64,000 nt of DNA from an uncultured Lactobacillus sp. (GCA_937874695.1 CALNAJ010000021.1:5217-69216); one strand, 5' to 3'; shown: positions 34,984-43,833, numbered from the stretch's first letter. Notes: a model not told the origin generated them from the sequence alone. Numbers and translations are program-made.

Positions 34984-36417
34984 TTACCGGTCAGCCTTGG
35001 GAATCCGCAATGCTAACAGGAAACCAACGACAGCCAACGCCAACGTGAAGAAGAAGCCATAGTGGGCTCCGTTGACGAATGCGCCGGCAGCGTTATTTGC
35101 ACCGTTAGCCATATAGGCTGCTTGACCAATACCCAACAGGCTGGTGGCAATCGCCGTCGCAATCGCCCCGACAACCTGTTGTAAGGTGTTCATGATGGCA
35201 CTCCCGTCGGCCGCAATTGGACCAGTCAGGGAGTTTAACCCATACGTTTGTGATGGTGACATCGCTAGCGGTGCCCCAATCATCAAGATGACGTGAGCCA
35301 TGATGACGTACCAGATGGCGCTGTGTGTGCTGGTAAAAGCCAACATCAGTGCCCCGACCATTGAGATGACAAAACCGATACGGGCAGGCATTTGCGCACC
35401 CACACGGTCATACATCCGGCCAGCAACGGCTGAAACAACCGCGTTCATAATACCACCGGGGAACATGATGATCCCGGTCAAGGCAACGGGAACTAACAGT
35501 CCCTTTTGAATATACATGGGCAATAGGTACATTGCGGATAAAATAATTCCAAAGTTGATCATGACCAAGCTGGCCCCGATTCGGAAACCGGGAATCCCAA
35601 AGGCCCGCAGGTTCAAGATTGGCTTGTCCATCGTCAATTGACGATGCGTGTACCATGCCAAGACAGCCAAGCCAACAACTAAGGACCCAATCACGGCAGC
35701 TGAGCCCCAACCCCGGTCACTGGCCAAGCTGACCCCGAGTACTAGACTACCGAAACCGATCGTCGACAACAGAATTGATAAGAAATCAACCTTAGGCCGC
35801 GTTACTTCAGCAATATTTTTCAGTGATAATACCGCGAAGATAAAGGCAATGACCAAAAATGGCACGAACAGCCAGAAAATCCACCGCCAAGAAGCAACCC
35901 CTAGCACAATACCCGCTAAGGTAGGACCAACGGCTGGTGCAAACATGATGACCAGTCCGACCATCCCCATGGCAGCTCCCAGCTTATAAGGTGGGAAGAT
36001 CTGCATGGCAACGGTAAACATCAGTGGTAAGATCAGTCCAGTCGCAATCCCCTGAATCATCCGACCAAACAATAGAACACCAAACCCCGGTGCAGATGCA
36101 GAGATGACAGCCCCAACAATAAAGTCAATCAAGGCAAACAGAATCACTTGCCGCGTTGTAAACCATTTCGTAATAATACTGGATAATGGCAGGACAATCC
36201 CGACCATTAACATATAACCCGTGACCAACCACTGAATCGTGGCGGTCGTTACGCCTAATTGTGCCATTAACTGTGGCAATGCAATATTTAAGGACGTTTC
36301 GGAAAACATCCCGACAAAGCCCCCGATGAGCATCCCCATCATGGCTAGCATTGGGTGGGCAACTTGTACTCGCGCTTTTTTAGCCACGTTCTCTTGGCTA
36401 CTTTGTACAGAATCCAT
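34984..36417 (-). CDS. MFS multidrug transporter, DHA2 family (EmrB/QacA)
   Basis: A 477-residue drug:H+ antiporter with about 14 hydrophobic segments. Motif C is visible (GLVIMFAPAVGPTLAG), as is the N-terminal SLNIALPQLMAQLGV and the WLVTGYMLMVGIVLPLS of DHA2 proteins. Substrate range is not predictable. The ribosome site (AAAGCGAG) is weak. No regulator lies next to it. Confidence 0.88.
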   Translation of the reverse strand: MDSVQSSQENVAKKARVQVAHPMLAMMGMLIGGFVGMFSETSLNIALPQLMAQLGVTTATIQWLVTGYMLMVGIVLPLSSIITKWFTTRQVILFALIDFIVGAVISASAPGFGVLLFGRMIQGIATGLILPLMFTVAMQIFPPYKLGAAMGMVGLVIMFAPAVGPTLAGIVLGVASWRWIFWLFVPFLVIAFIFAVLSLKNIAEVTRPKVDFLSILLSTIGFGSLVLGVSLASDRGWGSAAVIGSLVVGLAVLAWYTHRQLTMDKPILNLRAFGIPGFRIGASLVMINFGIILSAMYLLPMYIQKGLLVPVALTGIIMFPGGIMNAVVSAVAGRMYDRVGAQMPARIGFVISMVGALMLAFTSTHSAIWYVIMAHVILMIGAPLAMSPSQTYGLNSLTGPIAADGSAIMNTLQQVVGAIATAIATSLLGIGQAAYMANGANNAAGAFVNGAHYGFFFTLALAVVGFLLALRIPKADR

Positions 36418-36552
36418 TTTGTTTTCACACTCGCTTTCATTTTAAACACAATGGATTACTCTACCAGAAAAAAACAATCTTCGTAAGCACAAATTTTGAA
36501 AATATTAAAGGTAACCGGTTTCATCGCCAATTTCTTATTCATTTATTAGTTT

Positions 36553-38064
36553 CTACGATTTTAGGGCCGCAATTTGGGCCCGTATTTCTTTGAGCCGTTG
36601 GGTATCCAACTCGGGCGCCATCATTAATTGATCGTATTCAAATTGTAACCGTGGTAAATCGGTCGCCGGCGTCCCCTGTGCCGTTTGTTCCGGATCAATC
36701 AACTTTTGATCGGTCAGTTCCAGCACCCGCGTTGCCACCTTTTCTCGGAAGGTCTGATCATGTGCAACGAACAAGACCGTCCCCGGGTAACCGACTAAGA
36801 AATCTTCGAGTGCTTGCAGCGCCGGCAGGTCCAGATAGTTGGTGGGTTCATCGAGAATTAACAGGTTGCTGGCACTGACCAGAATCGTTAGTAGTTGGAG
36901 TTTGACCTGTTCGCCCCCACTAAGGTCGCCAATCAACCGATTGTAAAAGCTAGCGGTCAACCCAAAAGCGCCCATCACTTGCCGCGTCCGGTTTTCATCC
37001 AACACCGTAGCCCGCCGCAAGACGTGCCATACCGTTTGGTCGGTCGGTAACTGCGTCATATCCTGATGGAAGTAGCCCACGCGAGCACTGGGGGCTAACC
37101 GCGTCCCCGGCGTCTGGTCCAAAATAGCCGTGATCAGCGTCGACTTGCCGCTACCATTGGGCCCGGCCAAGGCCACCCGTTCTCCCGGACGAATCCGTAA
37201 CTTTACGTGGTGGAGCAGGTCATGCTTCTCCCGTTTCAGATGCAGGTCCTCTACCGTAATGAGGAACTTCCCCATGACTGGTGGCAGATCGGTTGCAACG
37301 AGCTTCAAGGCAGCCGTCTCGTGGGGTTTCACGGCAGTGGTCTGGCGATCCGCCCGTTCCCGTAAGGCCCGTGCGCCGCGCTCCATCTTACCGGCATTCT
37401 GTTCGCGCATCTTCTTAGAGTTAGAGCGTTCGGCGGCACTCATGTTCCGACTCCCCTTACGAATTCGGTCGGCCTTTTCGTGACGGACCTGAACAGCCTG
37501 CTGTAACTCTTTTCGTTCCCGCTGTTCATTCTGATACCGATCCAGCGCGTTGTGCCGTTGCTGCTCGCGTAAGGCTGTGAACTCCGCAAATCCGCCGTTG
37601 TACTGCGTATACGTCTTTTCCGTCAATGACCAGATCTGGGTGGCTACCGCCGTTAACAAGTCCCGGTCATGCGAGATCAGCAGTAATAATCCATTAAAAT
37701 GTTTGAGCTGTTGGGTCAGCCACCGTTGATGTTCATCATCGAGATTGGCAGACGGTTCATCTAAAATTAAAATCGCCGGGCGCTGCGCTAGGGCAAAACG
37801 GACCCGATCCAACATGCTCTGCCCACCGGAGCGTCCCCGTGTAGGTGCAATCTGTGGCACCAGCGTGACATCATCGGTCACGGTGCGTTGACCGTCAAAA
37901 TCCGTATCGATGCCGGCAATGATCCGTGCCAGGGTCGTCTTTCCCGTACCGTTGGCGCCTACTATACCGATGCGTTCACCGGTATGTGCCGTCAGTTGAT
38001 CCACGCTAAACAACGTTTCACCGGCGATTGTTTTCGTTAAGTTTTTTAAAGTAATTTGTGTCAA
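36553..38064 (-). CDS. ABC-F family ATP-binding protein (possible ribosome-protection factor)
   Basis: A 503-residue protein with two ABC domains and no membrane segments. Walker A motifs are GANGTGKTT and GPNGSGKST; signature motifs are RSGGQ and LSGGEQVKL; Walker B motifs are ILILDEPSANLDD and LLILDEPTNYLDL. The charged linker between the domains is long, as in ABC-F proteins that act at the ribosomal E site and confer resistance to macrolides, lincosamides, streptogramins or pleuromutilins. The start is TTG at 38064 with GGGGGA upstream. The long leader contains a small ORF and a terminator, which strengthens the antibiotic-resistance reading. Confidence 0.88.
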   Translation of the reverse strand: MTQITLKNLTKTIAGETLFSVDQLTAHTGERIGIVGANGTGKTTLARIIAGIDTDFDGQRTVTDDVTLVPQIAPTRGRSGGQSMLDRVRFALAQRPAILILDEPSANLDDEHQRWLTQQLKHFNGLLLLISHDRDLLTAVATQIWSLTEKTYTQYNGGFAEFTALREQQRHNALDRYQNEQRERKELQQAVQVRHEKADRIRKGSRNMSAAERSNSKKMREQNAGKMERGARALRERADRQTTAVKPHETAALKLVATDLPPVMGKFLITVEDLHLKREKHDLLHHVKLRIRPGERVALAGPNGSGKSTLITAILDQTPGTRLAPSARVGYFHQDMTQLPTDQTVWHVLRRATVLDENRTRQVMGAFGLTASFYNRLIGDLSGGEQVKLQLLTILVSASNLLILDEPTNYLDLPALQALEDFLVGYPGTVLFVAHDQTFREKVATRVLELTDQKLIDPEQTAQGTPATDLPRLQFEYDQLMMAPELDTQRLKEIRAQIAALKS

Positions 38065-38107
38065 AGAGTCGTCCCCCTTTTGAAAGCAGGGATCGATGGC
38101 TGGCAAA

Positions 38108-38148
38108 TAAAAAAGTGGCCGCATTTCCCGTCTGGAAATGGCACCCAC
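38108..38148 (-). terminator. Transcription attenuator in the ABC-F leader
   Basis: Minus strand GTGG...CATTTCC (38148-38134) pairs with GGAAATG...CCAC (38128-38115) and is followed by six U (38114-38109). It lies 45 nt upstream of the TTG start, so transcription would stop before the gene unless the stem is prevented. A preceding CTGA-TTGC/GCAA-TCAG hairpin abuts it. Confidence 0.78.
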
Positions 38149-38249
38149 TGATTGCGTTTGGCAATTCAGTCGGCGGAACCATCAATCCCAATTGCAGGCC
38201 CACTCCACCCCTCTAAACGGTGGTGAAGCTGACAAACATTTGAGAGTGA

Positions 38250-38261
38250 TTAGTTACGCAT
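38250..38261 (-). CDS. Three-codon leader ORF (Met-Arg-Asn) of the ABC-F gene
   Basis: ATG CGT AAC TAA lies in the ABC-F leader, with GAGG about 10 nt upstream and some 30 nt after the predicted transcription start. Short leader peptides with stalled ribosomes control many ABC-F and erm genes. The size is tiny, so this call depends on its position in the leader. Confidence 0.45.
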   Translation of the reverse strand: MRN

Positions 38262-38296
38262 CGGCTGAATACCTCGTTCTTTCTTAAAGTACGAAT

Positions 38297-38325
38297 AGAA
38301 TAGCATACCGTTACGTCTTTGACAA
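38297..38325 (-). promoter_or_regulatory. Promoter of the ABC-F gene
   Basis: Minus strand TTGTCA (38320-38325), 17 nt, TATTCT (38297-38302). The predicted start is near 38290, giving a leader of about 225 nt. Confidence 0.7.
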
Positions 38326-38431
38326 GTGGTCCTTGTTTTTCACCGATTTCCCGTTAAAACTTAAGAGCATTCCTAGTGAATTTCGAGTACACTAAAGATA
38401 AACGAATAGCCGAAATTGGAGGGAAAACTCT

Positions 38432-38905
38432 ATGCAACCATTACGTATTTTATTCATCTCTATTGAAGGCAATACCCGCAACTTCGTCGAGAATTTAACG
38501 ACTTATGCGGCCAAACAACATGCCCAAAATGCCGAATTGCCAGAAATAACGGCCACTGAAATCAGCGAGGCCAGTGACTTTGTTGCTGAAACACAGTCTT
38601 ACTTCTGCTTTGTCCCCACCTATCTCGATGGTGGGAATGGCATCGACAATGGCGTCAAGGAGCTCATGACCAACGTCCTGGGCGAATATATCGACTATGC
38701 CAACAACGCTCAGCACTTAATCGGTGTCGTCGGCAGTGGTAACCGTAACTTTAACGAACAATACTGCCTCACCGCCAAACGATACGCCAAGAAATTTGAC
38801 GCCCCATTTATCGCGAATTACGAACTACGCGGTGTTCCGCGCGACGAGACCCGTGTTTACGACGCCTTAGTTACTCGAATGAAGGAAGTCTCTATCCATG
38901 ACTAA
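38432..38905 (+). CDS. NrdI-like flavodoxin
   Basis: A 157-residue flavodoxin-like protein with NrdI features: FISIEGNTRNFVENL as the FMN-phosphate loop, FVPTYLDGGNGIDNG and GVVGSGNRNFNEQYC, and ELRGVPRDE at the end. NrdI activates the dimanganese cofactor of class Ib ribonucleotide reductase and is usually next to nrdE/nrdF; neither is here. It overlaps the following nitroreductase gene by 8 nt. GGAGG lies before the ATG. Confidence 0.82.
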   Translation: MQPLRILFISIEGNTRNFVENLTTYAAKQHAQNAELPEITATEISEASDFVAETQSYFCFVPTYLDGGNGIDNGVKELMTNVLGEYIDYANNAQHLIGVVGSGNRNFNEQYCLTAKRYAKKFDAPFIANYELRGVPRDETRVYDALVTRMKEVSIHD

Positions 38906-39650
38906 CCCAACACTAACGACCTTATTGAATCACCGTAGCATTCGAAAGTTTACTGATGAGAAGCTAACGGCGGCAGAAATTACAACTTTAGTCGACGCCG
39001 CACAGCACACGCCAACCAGTACCTTCTCACAACAATACAGCATTATCAGTGTCACTGACCCACAAAAATTGGCGGTCCTCGGTGACATCACGGGTCATCA
39101 CTGGCTCGAAAAGTCTGGCCACTTTTTCCTGTTTTTAGCCGATCAATACCGCAACTCACAACTGGTCACAGCGACACCAGCAATCATGGCCAACCTGCAT
39201 AGCACAGACAAGTTCTTAGCCAGTATCTTCGATGCCAGTATCGCCGTGGAAGCCATGGTCGTCGCTGGTGAAAGCATGGGATTGGGAAGCACCATCATGG
39301 GCAGCATTTTGAACGATGTGCCCCGCTTGATTGACTTGTTCCATTTGCCAGAGTTGACCTTCCCCGTCTTCGGAATCGCCGTGGGTCACCCAGCAGAAAA
39401 ACCTGAGTGCAAGCCCCGAATGCCACAAGAATTGATTCATTTCGCCAATGATTACCAACCGTTGACCGCTGATAGTGCCCCGTTAGCTGCCTATAACAAG
39501 GTCATCACGGACTACTATCAGAAGCGTGGCGATCATCCGAACGCAGAGTCATTTACCCATCACGTGGCAAACGAATTAGCACGTGATCCAAAACAGCGTG
39601 CAAAAATAAACCAGGCGCTTGAGTATCAAGGGTTCTTACAACATCGTTAG
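38898..39650 (+). CDS. Nitroreductase family protein, NfsA/FRP-like
   Basis: A 250-residue FMN-dependent oxidoreductase. The N-terminal NHRSIRKFTDEKLTAAEI binds the FMN phosphate, and QHTPTSTFSQQYSII and GMGLGSTIMG-like segments (GESMGLGSTIMGSIL) are typical of flavin reductase P/NfsA proteins, with the GIAVGHPAEKPECKPRMP strand after. It uses NAD(P)H to reduce nitro compounds, quinones or free flavin. Its ATG lies inside the NrdI-like gene, suggesting coupled translation, so it may supply electrons to that flavodoxin (inference). Confidence 0.87.
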   Translation: MTNPTLTTLLNHRSIRKFTDEKLTAAEITTLVDAAQHTPTSTFSQQYSIISVTDPQKLAVLGDITGHHWLEKSGHFFLFLADQYRNSQLVTATPAIMANLHSTDKFLASIFDASIAVEAMVVAGESMGLGSTIMGSILNDVPRLIDLFHLPELTFPVFGIAVGHPAEKPECKPRMPQELIHFANDYQPLTADSAPLAAYNKVITDYYQKRGDHPNAESFTHHVANELARDPKQRAKINQALEYQGFLQHR

Positions 39651-39660
39651 TTTTTAATCA

Positions 39661-39692
39661 GGACGTCTCGCAGTCGCGGGACGTCTTTTTTG
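39661..39692 (+). terminator. Terminator of the NrdI-nitroreductase pair
   Basis: GACGTCTCGC pairs with GCGGGACGTC, then TTTTTT. Confidence 0.88.
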
Positions 39693-39697
39693 ATGCA

Positions 39698-40897
39698 CTA
39701 CAAGTTTGGATCAAACGCTGCCAGTAAATCACTCGGATTGACCGTTGGCATGGCACCAAATCGACCACTCAGATAATCCTGCAGCCAGCCCTCTGCTGGC
39801 ACATCAACAAAATCAAAGAGTGACACCAACTGGCTTTCGCCCCGATAATCCTTCTCCGCCAAGTAAATCTGATCAACGCGAAGATGTTGGCTCATCAATG
39901 CCGGTTGGTTCGTGGTTAGGATAACTTGGCTGGTATTCGCCACCGAATTAAACAGGGCTAGGAGCGCCGCTAAGGCTGTTGGATGAATCGCGTCCAATCG
40001 GTTGTCAGTCAGAATTGTCTGCGGGTGCTCGGCATGCTGGGCGGTAATCAAGGCCAATCCCAGTACGACTAGCTGCTGCATGCCCATTGACGCACTGGTC
40101 AGTGGCAACTCCTCACGACCAATGACGGCCCCTTCCTCATCATACTTTTCGTAGACCAGGTACAGGTCTGGCCGAGTAAACGCGGACCCATCGAGAAATT
40201 GAACCGCCACCTTACGTTGCGTGATGCCCGCTACCTCACTGCCCACAGCGCGCAGAAATTGGGCCATCTGACTGTGGAGCCACTCATTATCCAGGGCATG
40301 CCCGCTGGGATGTTCGTTTAAAATAATCAGGTCATCATTGAACCACTCAAAGACGGTGATAGCGGGCCGATAGTTCCAGTCCTGTAGCGCATAGAGCATC
40401 AGTGCATTGGGCCGGACACGTTGAGTTACCGATAACAATCCCTCCGGCACCACCGTCATGGTGCCCTTTTCTCGTGCAAATAATACCTCGTAGTCATCCC
40501 CGGCTGCGACACTCAACACTTCATTCACAATTTGTGTCGCCGTATAGCTGAATGCATAGCGATATTGCTGGTCATCACGGGTGAAATTCACCATAAACGT
40601 GGTTCGTTTGCTCGCAGAATCTCGGTCAAACCGAAAGGGTTCGTAGGGCAGGTTATCCGTAATCTGTTCCGTGGGCCCCACGACCATCTGGCGCATCCGT
40701 TCTAATCCAGCCAATACGGTACTTTTGCCGGCACCATTCGCACCAAAAATGGCCGCACTCTTCAAGAGACTCAGTTCAGGCTTAATCGGCACCGTATTTT
40801 CATGAGCCCACTGCTGGACACCACCCCCGGTCTCCATTGAAAGCGTGGCGGAATCCTTGAACGAACGAAAATTACCCAACGTGAAGTCGATTAACAT
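39698..40897 (-). CDS. AAA family ATPase (AAA15/AAA_21 type)
   Basis: A 399-residue protein. The N terminus DFTLGNFRSFKDSATLSM is typical of the RecF/OLD-like AAA15 ATPases, followed by Walker A FGANGAGKST. The C-terminal ATPase core has TILTDNRLDAIHPTALA where the family normally has a D-E pair, and then VILTTNQPALMS. Such proteins occur in phage-defence and DNA-damage systems, but no nuclease domain or partner gene lies here. GGGGAGG precedes the ATG. The role is unknown. Confidence 0.8.
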   Translation of the reverse strand: MLIDFTLGNFRSFKDSATLSMETGGGVQQWAHENTVPIKPELSLLKSAAIFGANGAGKSTVLAGLERMRQMVVGPTEQITDNLPYEPFRFDRDSASKRTTFMVNFTRDDQQYRYAFSYTATQIVNEVLSVAAGDDYEVLFAREKGTMTVVPEGLLSVTQRVRPNALMLYALQDWNYRPAITVFEWFNDDLIILNEHPSGHALDNEWLHSQMAQFLRAVGSEVAGITQRKVAVQFLDGSAFTRPDLYLVYEKYDEEGAVIGREELPLTSASMGMQQLVVLGLALITAQHAEHPQTILTDNRLDAIHPTALAALLALFNSVANTSQVILTTNQPALMSQHLRVDQIYLAEKDYRGESQLVSLFDFVDVPAEGWLQDYLSGRFGAMPTVNPSDLLAAFDPNL

Positions 40898-41071
40898 GAC
40901 AAAGCCTCCCCTTTTCTTAGCATATTACGCCTGTTCACGTGATAAGCAATGACTTTCATCCCGTTCAGCTAAATCCGCTATTACAGAGTTTATAAAACCG
41001 TTACCTATCCCGTCACACCGGGTCCAATTGTCATACCCAATCATTAGTTGATGAACTAATCTAATGAGACG

Positions 41072-41106
41072 AAAAAAGGACAACTTCACGAAGAAGTTGT
41101 CCTTTA
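41072..41106 (-). terminator. Terminator of the second MFS gene
   Basis: Minus strand AGGACAACTTC / GAAGTTGTCCT, then TTTTTT. Confidence 0.9.
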
Positions 41107-41135
41107 AAATAACAATTTAAATCAACATAATTGGC

Positions 41136-42299
41136 TTACTTGAGCCGCGCCTGATTCAGCCGGTTGCGCACCATTACCGCTGCCAATGCCAGTAACATCA
41201 CCAACGTCACCGATCCGAACAGGTCTCGGTAACTGCCATACTCGATCAGCAAGCCCCCGTACAGTGGCCCAATTGCTCGACCGAAGGAAATCGCCATGTT
41301 ATAGATGCCTTGGAATTTCCCTTTGTCGTTGTCACCGGCCAGTTTGTCGATCCACGCGGGAATACCGGGAAACCCAATCATTTCCCCAATGGTCAAGACG
41401 ACCATGGTCACGACGAACATTGCGTAGGTCTTGGCAAAAACCAGAATCAGGAAGGACAGGATAAAGATCAGCGACCCCACTGCAATCTGGGAGCTCATCT
41501 TAAAGTAGCCCCCTAGGCGGTTAGCAATGGGTTGTCCGAAGACGATCATCAAACCATTCAGCGTCCACAATAAGCTGTAGTGTTCGAATGAAATACCCAG
41601 GTTGGTCATGTGCACGGAAATCACACTCTCCCACAGCGTGTAGCTCATGTACAGGCAGAAAACCATGACCGCAATCAGCCAAATCAGATTCAACTGCGCG
41701 GGCTTGGCTGCCTTTTGCTGGTGATGCTGGGTCTTGGTGGTAATCTTCATCCGGAAGTCCGCCAGAATAATCAGCAGAAGTGCCGTGTAACAGATACTGG
41801 CGGCGATGAAGACCAATTGGACCCCGTGATCCATCAGGTATCCGACCATCAACGTACCGACAACGACCCCTAGGTTCATCCCGATATATAAGTAATTAAA
41901 TACCCGGCGACTGCTGATGGTCGTGACATTGGCGGCAAACGAGTTGACCACGGTCATCACGATCCCATCACCCAAACCGATAAACAGGAGCATGATGCCA
42001 AAAATCGGCCAACCGTGAAAGAAAATCAGAATCAACATGGGAATAAAAGAACACAGCGTCCCCAAAATAGCCGACTTGAAGGGTGACCAGTTATCGAAGA
42101 GCCAGCCACCGAGCCAATTTCCTAAAATCATGCACAGCGACATCCCCAACAGGGCAATGCCGGCCAGCGTCAGCGTTTGGTGTAATTCATTGTGCATATA
42201 GACCGTTGTCAACGGCCACATACACGCAGCGGCCGCGTTAAGTAACAGCGTTGCCGAGAGAATCCCGACCAGGCTGACTTCCTTGTTGCTTTTCCACAT
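41136..42299 (-). CDS. MFS transporter (MdtH/YttB-like)
   Basis: A 387-residue, twelve-span MFS permease. The first span region reads LLLNAAAACMWPLTTVYMHN; motif A is GNWLGGWLFDNWSPFKSA, and the C-terminal half has FPGIPAWIDKLAG with GRAIGPLYGGLLIE. Such transporters are proton-driven exporters of drugs or peptides; no substrate evidence is available. GAGG lies upstream of the ATG. It is divergent from the HMA genes. Confidence 0.86.
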   Translation of the reverse strand: MWKSNKEVSLVGILSATLLLNAAAACMWPLTTVYMHNELHQTLTLAGIALLGMSLCMILGNWLGGWLFDNWSPFKSAILGTLCSFIPMLILIFFHGWPIFGIMLLFIGLGDGIVMTVVNSFAANVTTISSRRVFNYLYIGMNLGVVVGTLMVGYLMDHGVQLVFIAASICYTALLLIILADFRMKITTKTQHHQQKAAKPAQLNLIWLIAVMVFCLYMSYTLWESVISVHMTNLGISFEHYSLLWTLNGLMIVFGQPIANRLGGYFKMSSQIAVGSLIFILSFLILVFAKTYAMFVVTMVVLTIGEMIGFPGIPAWIDKLAGDNDKGKFQGIYNMAISFGRAIGPLYGGLLIEYGSYRDLFGSVTLVMLLALAAVMVRNRLNQARLK

Positions 42300-42444
42300 T
42301 TAAGGTACCTCGCTTGTTTGAATTCTGTTGTCCATTGTCGCATATTTTCTAAGGAAAGAAAACCTCAATGCTCATCGGGCCCATTAAAGCAACTTTTTAA
42401 ATTCAATTTTATTCATTTTATGTATATTGCGAAAAAGATTCGCC

Positions 42445-42489
42445 AACTTGATTTGAGTCAAGTTTTTCCCAGCCGCCTGCCCGTATACT
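42445..42489 (+). promoter_or_regulatory. FNR-type box and promoter of the HMA-HMA-Dps genes
   Basis: The core TTGATTTGAGTCAA (42448-42461) matches the FNR consensus TTGAT-N4-ATCAA with one mismatch and is embedded in a longer AACTTGA...TCAAGTT repeat. The -10 TATACT lies at 42484-42489, 19 nt after the repeat, so the box centre is about 41.5 nt before the predicted start. The same layout recurs at 46710. Confidence 0.72.
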
Positions 42490-42533
42490 AGGTTATGTAA
42501 TCAAGACAAACGAAATAGCCGAAGGAGGTTTTC

Positions 42534-42764
42534 ATGATGCGTAAAGTCACAATGAAATTAGACGACCTGACCTGCCCGTCTTGCATGACCAAGATCGAAG
42601 GCGCGCTGAATAAGAAACCAGGCGTGGAAAACGTCAAGGTCCTCTTCAATGCCAGCAAGGTCAAAGCCGAATTCGATGACGCGACCGTTTCCGCCGAGGA
42701 TCTCGCAACCGTCGTCACCGACTTAGGCTATGCCGTTCAAAGCAGTAAGGTTAAGCAACTTTAG
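42534..42764 (+). CDS. Heavy-metal-associated (HMA) domain protein, copy 1
   Basis: A 76-residue single-domain metallochaperone of the CopZ type. The metal-binding CxxC motif is CPSC in DDLTCPSCMTKIEGAL, where the usual GMTC is altered to DLTC, and the beta-alpha-beta pattern continues with PGVENVKVLFNASK and LGYAVQSSK. It would hand a thiol-liking cation such as Cu+, Zn2+ or Cd2+ to a pump. AAGGAGG precedes two possible ATGs (42534, 42537). A near-identical copy follows after about 30 nt. Confidence 0.9.
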   Translation: MMRKVTMKLDDLTCPSCMTKIEGALNKKPGVENVKVLFNASKVKAEFDDATVSAEDLATVVTDLGYAVQSSKVKQL

Positions 42765-42793
42765 TTAAAACACACCACAGGAGGTTTTTGATT

Positions 42794-43021
42794 ATGAGTA
42801 AAGTAACGATGAAATTAGATGCACTGACTTGCCCATCTTGCATGACCAAGATCGAAGGCGCGCTGAGTAAGAAGGCTGGCGTGGAAAACGTCAAGGTTCT
42901 CTTCAATGCCAGCAAGATCAAGGCTGAGTTCGATGACAGTCAAGTAACCGCTGAAAGCCTAGCAGACACGGTAACCGACCTCGGTTACGTCGTCCAAAGT
43001 TCTAAAGTAAAAGCACTCTAA
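42794..43021 (+). CDS. Heavy-metal-associated (HMA) domain protein, copy 2
   Basis: A 75-residue paralogue of copy 1 with the same CPSC motif and more than three quarters of residues identical. The ATG at 42794 follows AGGAGG at a good spacing. It looks like a tandem duplication, and both are followed by a Dps gene 34 nt on, probably in the same transcript. Confidence 0.9.
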   Translation: MSKVTMKLDALTCPSCMTKIEGALSKKAGVENVKVLFNASKIKAEFDDSQVTAESLADTVTDLGYVVQSSKVKAL

Positions 43022-43055
43022 TCCCCCACCCACATTTGAAAGGAAGTTACTCCCA

Positions 43056-43619
43056 ATGACAAACACGACAATGACCGTTGAAGACCGCTACACTGCCGAA
43101 CAAGCCCAAACGGAACACGACCACCATGTTCCAACCGCAGGCGCGATGACCAACCATATCCTATCCAACCTGCACATCTCTATTGTCAAATTCCATCAAG
43201 TTCGCTGGTCCGTCAAAGGCCCACTAGCCTTGAGCGTTCGCACTCTGCTCAGTGACTACATCGACACCTATCGCAAGCAATTCGACGCTCTGGGTGAACT
43301 GCTCCTGGATGAGGGCGAGATCGTCTCGACCACGACCAAGGAATTCCACGACTACAACATGCTCCAGGAAAGCGGCGCCAAGAAGTACCTGACCGCCGAA
43401 GAACAAGTCAGCGAGCTGGTTCACGATGCAGATACCCACAACCTCTTCATCGACCGGGCCATCAAGCTCGCCGAGAAGGAAGAACGCCCTGCATTGGCCA
43501 CCTTCCTGACCACGCTACGCGGTACCAACAACCACATCATCCGTGAGCTTCAAGCCGTCCTGGACAACGATGCCCGCGATGGCTTGGACGAAGAAGACGA
43601 TGATGATGACGAAGACTAA
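43056..43619 (+). CDS. dps: Dps family ferritin-like protein
   Basis: A 187-residue four-helix protein: HHVPTAGAMTNHILSNLHIS, FHQVRWSVKGPLALSVRTLL (with the ferroxidase His) and DTYRKQFDALGELLLDEGE (with the Asp/Glu ligands). Dps proteins form 12-mers that oxidise and store iron, using H2O2, and protect DNA. The C-terminal tail is very acidic (DEEDDDDDED), unlike DNA-binding Lys tails, so DNA binding is doubtful. GAAAGGAAG lies upstream. It ends the HMA transcript at a strong terminator. Confidence 0.9.
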   Translation: MTNTTMTVEDRYTAEQAQTEHDHHVPTAGAMTNHILSNLHISIVKFHQVRWSVKGPLALSVRTLLSDYIDTYRKQFDALGELLLDEGEIVSTTTKEFHDYNMLQESGAKKYLTAEEQVSELVHDADTHNLFIDRAIKLAEKEERPALATFLTTLRGTNNHIIRELQAVLDNDARDGLDEEDDDDDED

Positions 43620-43721
43620 TCTATGAGTTTAGTGCTAGTGTCTACGGCTGCCAAGCCATAGACTAGCTCAGTCAGCAGCACGCGTCATTTCTTTCAGTCA
43701 ACTCTCTCAATTCAATCTAGA

Positions 43722-43760
43722 GCCGTGAAGTCACACTGCGAGGTGACTTCACGGTTTTTA
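43722..43760 (+). terminator. Terminator of the HMA-HMA-Dps transcript
   Basis: GCCGTGAAGTCAC pairs with GTGACTTCACGG, then TTTTTA. Confidence 0.92.
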
Positions 43761-43819
43761 CTTTGTGCCATGACAAAATCAACTTATCCCGCCAAAAACT
43801 GCCGATTAACGTGACGCAA

Positions 43820-43833
43820 TGATAGCGCTAACT
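43820..43833 (+). promoter_or_regulatory. Candidate cre upstream of the GH31 gene
   Basis: TGATAGCGCTAACT matches the cre consensus with two mismatches and lies 134 nt before the start codon. Confidence 0.42.

Noticed and set aside
38018..38203. 61-codon frame across the ABC-F leader
   Set aside because: It runs through the attenuator stem and overlaps the true start; the three-codon ORF is a better leader candidate.
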